Below, in pieces: positions 58,104-64,000 of a stretch of 64,000 nucleotides of DNA; within the stretch, counting starts at the first letter, position 1, and each line of letters starts with the position of its first letter. This DNA is from Paramarasmius palmivorus (Eukaryota > Basidiomycota > Agaricomycetes > Agaricales > Marasmiaceae): NCBI GenBank assembly GCA_037176845.1, contig JAYKXP010000018.1, forward strand, positions 1-64,000, in the 5' to 3' direction. The notes under the pieces are model-generated. The model saw nothing but the letters and a program-made list of their open reading frames with translations, was not told the DNA's origin and did not search any database. Position numbers and translations under genes: made by a program.

Positions 58104-59249
58104 CCAGAAGTCTCGAGTAGTAAATATGGCAAAGACACTTGACAAGTCCCCCAGATGACCCCGACTCCACCATTACAGTACAACGGAGTCTGACCTCTCC
58201 GAGTTGAATCGTTTCTTTGACAGATCCTACAGGCTGCACATTTGATTTGGTAAGTAGAGGCTGTTGCTCTATACTTCTTGAGATTCCTGGGCTTTGCTTT
58301 TTCCAGCTCCAGTAATGAAAGCGGGATCTCGTTATGACCCCAGAATCGTCCACTCCTTGAGGCAAATTCATGCTTGAATTCCGTGGAGACTGTTTATTCA
58401 AAAGCAACTCGGAAGCTGCGTTATGACCATCTTTCGAGACTTCGTCGGTTCCCTTTAATTTTAGCTGCCCTCAGTACGTACCTTGTACTCTCATTTGAGT
58501 CGGGCCCCAAAGACGCAGGACGAGGACGCAGACGGGCGGTCCGACATGACTTAGCCAAGACCGCGACTTACCCTCGCCATCTGCTTACAGATGTACAGAA
58601 GTTCAATGTGCAACATTGATTCTTGAAGCTTGAAGCGCTGAAGCTTTGTTTGTGACCACGCGCCATAGTATCTTCACACTTCTGGGTGTCAATGAAAGGC
58701 AGGTGGCATGCTACCCGCATGACCGTGATTGCATCATCTGACACTACGCCACACACCTGACGGTACGAGCTCCAACAAGTTTCCTCACACCATGAAGTGG
58801 CGGAATTTCTGAATGAGCAGAGGCGACAGGAACTATGCATGCTGAAGCTTTGAAGGGTTCTTCGCTCTAACACTTCCTGCTGTCTGCTCATAGTTTGTAA
58901 TCTCCATGATCCGCTTCTTATTCAGTCCCATTTCAAACTGTTCTTCTTCGCTGGTGGCGAGTAAAGCTCAAAGCCCCGAAAACCAGGTTTGGAAACAGGA
59001 GATTCTTGCAGCGGGAGAGAAGACCTCTACGCAGGGTCACAGACATGCTTTCTTGCTAATCTCTTTATTGAGCAGCTGCACACGAGGCGATGTCTTTTCT
59101 GTATTCGAGAGATTGGAAGTTAGTTCGTACTAGGAGAATAAAATTTACGACCACTTATTCATCCCAGGCCCATGTCCTATAACCTGCTATGACGGTTAAC
59201 TTGCAAGACGTACAATCCGTCAAAGTTTCTAACATCTCAACCAACGCGC
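58104..59249. other. Intergenic, no gene seen
   Basis: Short frames only, none with family similarity. Confidence 0.5.
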
Positions 59250-59810
59250 CAACCCGACTCGACGGTCCCCAGATATTCCCAACGGTGAAGAATGTCGCCT
59301 CGAACTCGTGAAGCCTTAAACCTGACGTCCTCTAAGTTCTACTACTCCCGACACCCGAAGACATCTGGTCTCTCCAGTAGTATCACTCCAGCGATGTTGC
59401 CGACTGTCAGGTTCGGGATTATACCGAGTTGTATGACCCTCAAGGGAGGTACATAGCTGCGTTGGTTTTTCGGGCGGTTTGAGGTTCGTTCGTGTTTTGG
59501 TCGAGGCTTGATGTTGATGTTGATAGTACGTAGGTTATAACGCATGGCTCGGACGAAGAGGGCCATCTTCTAAATTTTGAATATATCCCAGAGCCGTTAC
59601 TGGAGTGCTTGATAGAACCGTCGGGTGTTATAAGTGTAGGAATGTCGAAAACTCGTATACACTTTCTGAATGTCCCCAGTACAATCACCCCGTTGAGCTG
59701 ACTTGCTGCCTAGCAGCACAACCACAACTTATATCACCTAAACATCCGAGAAGACTATATTCGATTCCCGGAACATCACGTTGATTGGTTGGAACAACGC
59801 CTTTGGTCTC
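59250..59810 (+). pseudogene. Kinase-like gene, highly decayed (copy 3)
   Basis: The plus strand carries LPTPEDIWSLQ, stop, YHSSDVADCQVRDYTELYDPQG (against PTPDDVWDLRWYYPTDIVDCQSRAYTEL in the 53 kb copy). It then has LYIPEPLLECLIE and, after stops, LYHLNIREDYIRFPEHHVDW (catalytic loop, Asp to Asn as in the 53 kb copy). It is on the opposite strand to the 41 and 53 kb copies and beyond repair. Confidence 0.6.
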
Positions 59811-61169
59811 GGTTGTGAATCAGGACACACAAGCTCTGAGCGAAAGATGGATAGATAGGGACCGAAAATGTGTTTCCTTGCTGCGTGCGCGTGGGGTGGA
59901 TTTTGGGAAGGAGCGAGGTCATGGAGTACTGGGTATTGTGAACACTTGTACTCGGTCGTTAATATCGCCCACTGAACAACTTCTCTGCAACGACATAACT
60001 CATCAGAGTCTGTAACGCCGCCGTTCTGTACGTTCTATCTCGTACCCCACGAGAACAGAGAGAGTCGTTCAGTCTTTGAATACGTCTTCCATGTCTTGAA
60101 AGGGTTGCCGTACTTCTGTCTGGAAGAATGTCTATCTAACATGCAACATCTCGTTGACATGATACCGGTGAACGCCACACACCTAAAAGCGCAGAAACCA
60201 TTCTGTCCCCGTCTTCGTTACTGAATTAAGGCCCCCTAAGTGTAGGTCTTTCCATTCAATTGGTCCGAAAGCGACAACCTGTGTGTTCGACCAGCGCTCC
60301 AATCATTCTCCAGACCCAGAATGATTGGCTAATATGTCTACGGAAGTGTCCATTAGGTTTTGATGATCTTGCGGCGGAATGACGATAGCGAAAAAAGTTA
60401 CAGCGTTCGAGCGAAAGGACGGCGGGCGGCGGACGCGGATAATTCATGTGGGCTTATCACGTGCACTCGGCATCTACTGTAAGCGCCAGACTGAGACTCT
60501 GAGCGCCAAATTTGAAATCCTCCACCCCGTAACGCTCGTCCTCCAACCTCACAGATATCCAACGCCAGCCGACCCTGCAATGTCAGGATGCTCAAGGATT
60601 GGTTGGGGGGTGTCGAAATGTCGAGTCAAGGTGCGAAACGATACAGGTTTTTCTTTTGACAATGACCATACTTAACCAAAATGCACCTTTTTGTTGTACC
60701 CCAGATCAAACTGGACGTCTGATTCGGGCGCAGTCTCCCCTGAGCATTCTGCAAATTCAACCCATGAACGGGCACTCGCTTCAAGACTCAAGAGATAGCA
60801 GTAATATCGGAGTAAAAAAAACTATGGTGTATTCAATGTTCATTGAACTGGTGGGATAGGCGAAGTCTTCTATGTGCCTTGGCTTTCAATCCATGACTGG
60901 GCTATCACTAATCGAAGCACGAAAATGCCGATATGAACCACGAGTGCACTCTCTTTGCGGTGAGTGCTGGTCACTTTACCACGCTCTTATCGTTTTTGAA
61001 GGGATATATGAAGGCGATATGAAGTCATAAAACCTTTGCCCGACGGCCTAACCCCCTTGCTGATACATCAACGCTCTCACACACTATCTTGACATCAATT
61101 AGCTCAGGCGATACACAACAAGGCCGAAGATCATGGGCTATTCAATGACATCGGTGGAGTGGGTTGGAC
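59811..61169. other. Intergenic, no gene seen
   Basis: About 1.4 kb with only short frames; presumed upstream region of the alcohol dehydrogenase. Confidence 0.5.
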
Positions 61170-61177
61170 TATAAAAA
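61170..61177 (+). promoter_or_regulatory. TATA box of alcohol dehydrogenase copy 2
   Basis: TATAAAAA, 44-51 nt upstream of the ATG at 61221. Confidence 0.6.
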
Positions 61178-61220
61178 TAGTTAACCTAGCTCTCACATCG
61201 AGACAGCAACACCAACAGCG

Positions 61221-62445
61221 ATGGAAGGCATCACATTTCGAGGATCCAAAGGCGGCAAGATCGTCCAGTCTACATTCAAACGAGAAAAGTTGGGCGCAGA
61301 CGAGGTCCTGGTCAAAGTCACCCATTCTGGGTTGTGCGGGACTGATTTGCATTATTTGGAGGTTGATATGGTTCTTGGTCACGAAGGTATGTACGACATG
61401 CACGCGTTTTCCTTCACCGCCTCTCATACTGGCTACAGGTGTCGGTATTGTCCAAGACACCGGCTCAGACTGCAAAGAATTCAAAATCGGCGACAGAGTC
61501 GGATGGGGGTACATCCACGACAACTGTGGTGTTTGCGAGCAATGTACGACTGGACAGGATCAGTATTGTGTGAATGGAAAAGGATATGGGTCAGCGAATC
61601 TGGATCAGGGGTCGTTTAGTAACATTGGAGTGTGGAAGGAGTCGTGGTTGTTCAAGGTTCCGGAGGATTTGAGTTCGGAGTATGCGGCTCCTTTGATGTG
61701 TGAGTGCGCTGCCTTCGTTTCTTTGGGTTGTGCTGAATGGGATTGTGTTGTTTCTGTAGGTGGTGGAGCTACTGTAAGTTTCTTACTTTTGCTTTGATTT
61801 GTTCAGGTCTGAACGCGTTTATAGGTCTTCACCCCTCTCATAGAATACGTCAAACCAACCGACCGCGTTGGAATAGTCGGAATCGGCGGCCTAGGGCACC
61901 TCGCCATTCAATTCGCCGCAAAAATGGGTTGCGACGTCGTCGTATTCTCCGGTACAAACTCTAAACGAGACGAAGCACTCTCTCTTGGTGCGCGGGAGTT
62001 TTACGCCACCAAAGGCGTAGAAGACTTCGCTACGCTAGGGGTTACCAAGCCGGTCAATAGGCTCATTTTGACCACGTCGTCGTTACAGGATGTGGGGAAA
62101 TATTATACTGTGTTGGCACAGCAAGCGACGATTATACCGCTTACGGTTTCGGATAAGGATATGGTCGCGCCGCATCAGCAGACGATTTTGAGGGGGATCA
62201 AGTTGGTTGGGACGGTTGTTTCGGGGAGGTATTTGCAGTGAGTAGATTTTTTGGTCGCTTCTTTTGGGACGTTGTTGAATGGGTGATGTTGGTGTAGGAA
62301 GAAGATGCTGGAGTTTGCGGAACGTAATCATGTGCATCCTATTGTTGAAAAGTTCCCAATGTCGGTGGAGGGTATTACGGAGGCGGTGGATAAATTGAAA
62401 GCAGGCAAGACGAGGTATCGGGGCGTGCTAGCTTGGGATCTATAA
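61221..62445 (+). CDS. Zinc-dependent alcohol dehydrogenase (cinnamyl/NADP type), copy 2
   Basis: Five exons (61221..61386, 61439..61699, 61760..61773, 61825..62237, 62298..62445; 1002 nt in phase, 333 aa). It has the same medium-chain zinc dehydrogenase layout as copy 1: SGLCGTDLHY, LGHEG, structural-zinc cysteines CGVCEQCTTGQDQYC, and GIGGLGHLAIQFAAKMG with VVVFSGTNSKRDE. The C-terminus KKMLEFAERNHVHPIVEKF matches copy 1's LEFAERNGIRPKVEKF. It differs by a 14-nt third exon that splits CGGAT; copy 1 has no intron at that second position. It is a paralogue of the gene at 26.5 kb; substrate unknown. Confidence 0.93.
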
Positions 62446-62799
62446 GTGTAAAATAAGGCAGAACTCATGGAAACGTGTAAAAGTGTACTGTAGTCAATTT
62501 TCAAAGGCTTTCTGTTTCTCGGTGATGACGGCGATGCCTATCAACGGCCCGGAATCCGGAACTATACCGTCCGCGTCAATGACGACGGCGACGTGGACAG
62601 ATGCTTTGACAACGCAGACGACGATGACGACCAGTCTTTCTATCCTCTCACGACCATGTTCGTTCATTCAAGGAACCCTCCAATTGGCTTCGATGTAGCC
62701 AACACGTGCGTTGTCCTAATTCTGGTGTCTTATCGCGTTCGGCCCTTGGATGAGTAAGGCAGCAGGCAGCTATCCGATTTACCTTCCCTTCTCACAGCC
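62446..62799. other. Short intergenic spacer
   Basis: 354 bp between the ADH stop and the next start codon; an open stretch near 62483-62698 is not gene-like (repetitive acg/gac codons). Confidence 0.5.
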
Positions 62800-64000
62800 A
62801 TGACCTCTTCCCCTCCCCCGCAGAAAAAAGCATCTTCTCCGGTGGCAGAGTCAGAACCTCTGCTCGAGAACATCGAGACTCAGCAGAACTATGGAACTCC
62901 GCACGCTGGCACTCATGATACGGAAGAGGAAAGCATTCCAGAAGCGGATCCAGACAAGAAACGGAGTACTGGAGAATTAGTCTTCTACGGTGTCTGTACA
63001 GTGGTTGTTTTGGTTCTACTGGCGCTTCTTATAAAAGGATTCATTGAGAATGATGATTTACATGTGAGTCTTCGTATCCCTCGAATGATAGGTGGTTTTA
63101 GTGACCCCGTTGGTCTGGCAGTTTGATTTTGGCAAGGCATTCAAGTCGGCTCTTGGTGGAGGACTCAGTGGTGCAGCTGGTGCGTATTATGATCTCGCAG
63201 CCTCGAACGCGTACTCATCACCTTATTGTAGCGATGGTACTCCAAGTGCTCACTCTCATGCCTTTGCGCACCGTCATGAATTACCAATACCGTTACGGCA
63301 CTTCGACTACGCAAGCCATTCGTACTCTCTACCGTGACGGAGGATGGAGACGTTACTACCAAGGCTTGGGTCCGGCTTTGATTCAAGGACCTGTTTCTCG
63401 TTTTGGTGATACTGCAGCCAATGTTGGCATCCTTGCCTTGTTGGACTCGAATTCGTACATGAAGAACCTTCCCAGTCCGGCGAAGACTGTGTTTTCGGCT
63501 ACTGCAGCAGCAGCGTTTAGGATGATATTGACTCCCATTGATACACTTAAAACGACGATGCAAACTCAGGGAAGAGAAGGTCTTTCGATCCTGAAGACGC
63601 GTGTAGGTTCAACTTGTCTTGGTCTCTTGCAATAGCCGATTTACATGTTTTAGATCCGTTTATATGGTGTTGGCACTCTATGGTATGGTGCTCTTGGAAC
63701 CGCTGCCGCTACTTTTGTGGGATACTATCCCGTACGTCGTTTTAATACTCACCTGTAAACCGGATCTGACGAGTATCCTCAGTGGTTTGGAACGTACAAC
63801 TATCTGAAAGATACTCTTCCCGTTCCAGACAAGACCTATCAAGTATTCCTGAGGCAAGCCTTTATCGGCTTCGTGGCATCAGTCATTTCCGACACAATCT
63901 CCAACTTTTTACGAGTCCTCAAGACATATCGACAAGTCAATCGGACAAGAATTGGATACTGGAATGCCGCCAAAGCGGTTATAAGGCAAGATGGTTATCG
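62800..64000 (+). CDS. Mitochondrial carrier-like membrane protein (5' part, runs off window)
   Basis: Exons 62800..63063, 63122..63179, 63232..63602, 63654..63731 and 63783 to the window edge; phases hold throughout. The N-terminus has about 60 polar residues (di-leucine-like SEPLLEN) and an extra hydrophobic segment (LVFYGVCTVVVLVLLALLI) before the carrier-like repeats. The repeats carry GGGLSGAAAMVLQVLTLMPL, TTQAIRTLYRDGGWRRYYQG (the RxxG...YxG half of a carrier signature), AAFRMILTPIDTLKTTMQTQ (PxDxxKT) and LWYGALGTAAATFVGYYPWF. These match the mitochondrial carrier fold; the long N-terminal extension is typical of an uncharacterised fungal subgroup. The 3' end is missing. Confidence 0.85.

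Noticed and set aside
1..64000. LTR retrotransposons, CRISPR arrays, rRNA or tRNA genes
   Set aside because: No reverse transcriptase, integrase, long terminal repeats, regularly spaced repeats or convincing tRNA/rRNA sequence noticed by eye; a tRNAscan or repeat-masking run would be needed to exclude small tRNAs or old fragments.

Overview
This 64 kb window is nuclear DNA of a filamentous basidiomycete, almost certainly an agaric-type mushroom (Agaricomycetes). Four things point that way. Introns are short (mostly 44-75 bp, GT-AG) and dense, with 3-18 exons per gene. Several genes have exons of 2-21 nt. Several families are typical of mushroom genomes: DUF6533 membrane proteins, fungal kinase-like (FunK1-type) proteins, KNH/Kre9-like secreted proteins, PDR-type ABC transporters and GH43 enzymes. 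Clear single-copy housekeeping genes are also present. The organism cannot be named from sequence alone. Most gene models below were spliced by hand; where the summed exon lengths divide by three and every junction keeps phase, I say so.

Layout. 0.8-2.5 kb (-): polytopic membrane protein. 5.1-6.1 kb (-): dead RecQ-like helicase. 6.5-20.7 kb is a conserved housekeeping block: TOM70 (-), a divergent hypothetical gene with one frameshift (+), a truncated TFIIS duplicate (-), TFIIS (-), a Med25-like VWA protein (+) and PRP46/PLRG1 (-). 21.6-30.9 kb holds secreted and metabolic genes: KNH-like protein (+), a 69-aa membrane protein (+), a GH43 glycosidase (-), a zinc alcohol dehydrogenase (-) and an S33 tripeptidyl-peptidase-like enzyme (+). 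31-59.8 kb is an accessory, duplication-rich zone. It holds five DUF6533 genes and one dead copy, several decayed kinase-like genes on both strands, a decayed FunK1 gene, a broken S33 duplicate and a decayed unknown gene, with an intact PDR-type ABC transporter, a coiled-coil membrane protein and a small lectin-like gene embedded. 61.2-64 kb: a second alcohol dehydrogenase (+) and a mitochondrial carrier-like gene (+) cut by the window edge.

How the genes relate. The housekeeping block serves mitochondrial import, transcription elongation and initiation, and splicing. It shows no co-regulation beyond the 283-bp shared promoter between TOM70 and its neighbour. The 24-31 kb enzymes (GH43 sugar release, alcohol dehydrogenase, S33 peptidase) would suit a saprotroph or plant-associated fungus. 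The most unusual feature is the repeated association of DUF6533 receptor-like membrane genes with kinase-like remnants, and twice with the S33 peptidase 3' end, in opposite orientations around the ABC transporter. It looks like a fast-evolving duplicated module; a shared function is only inference.
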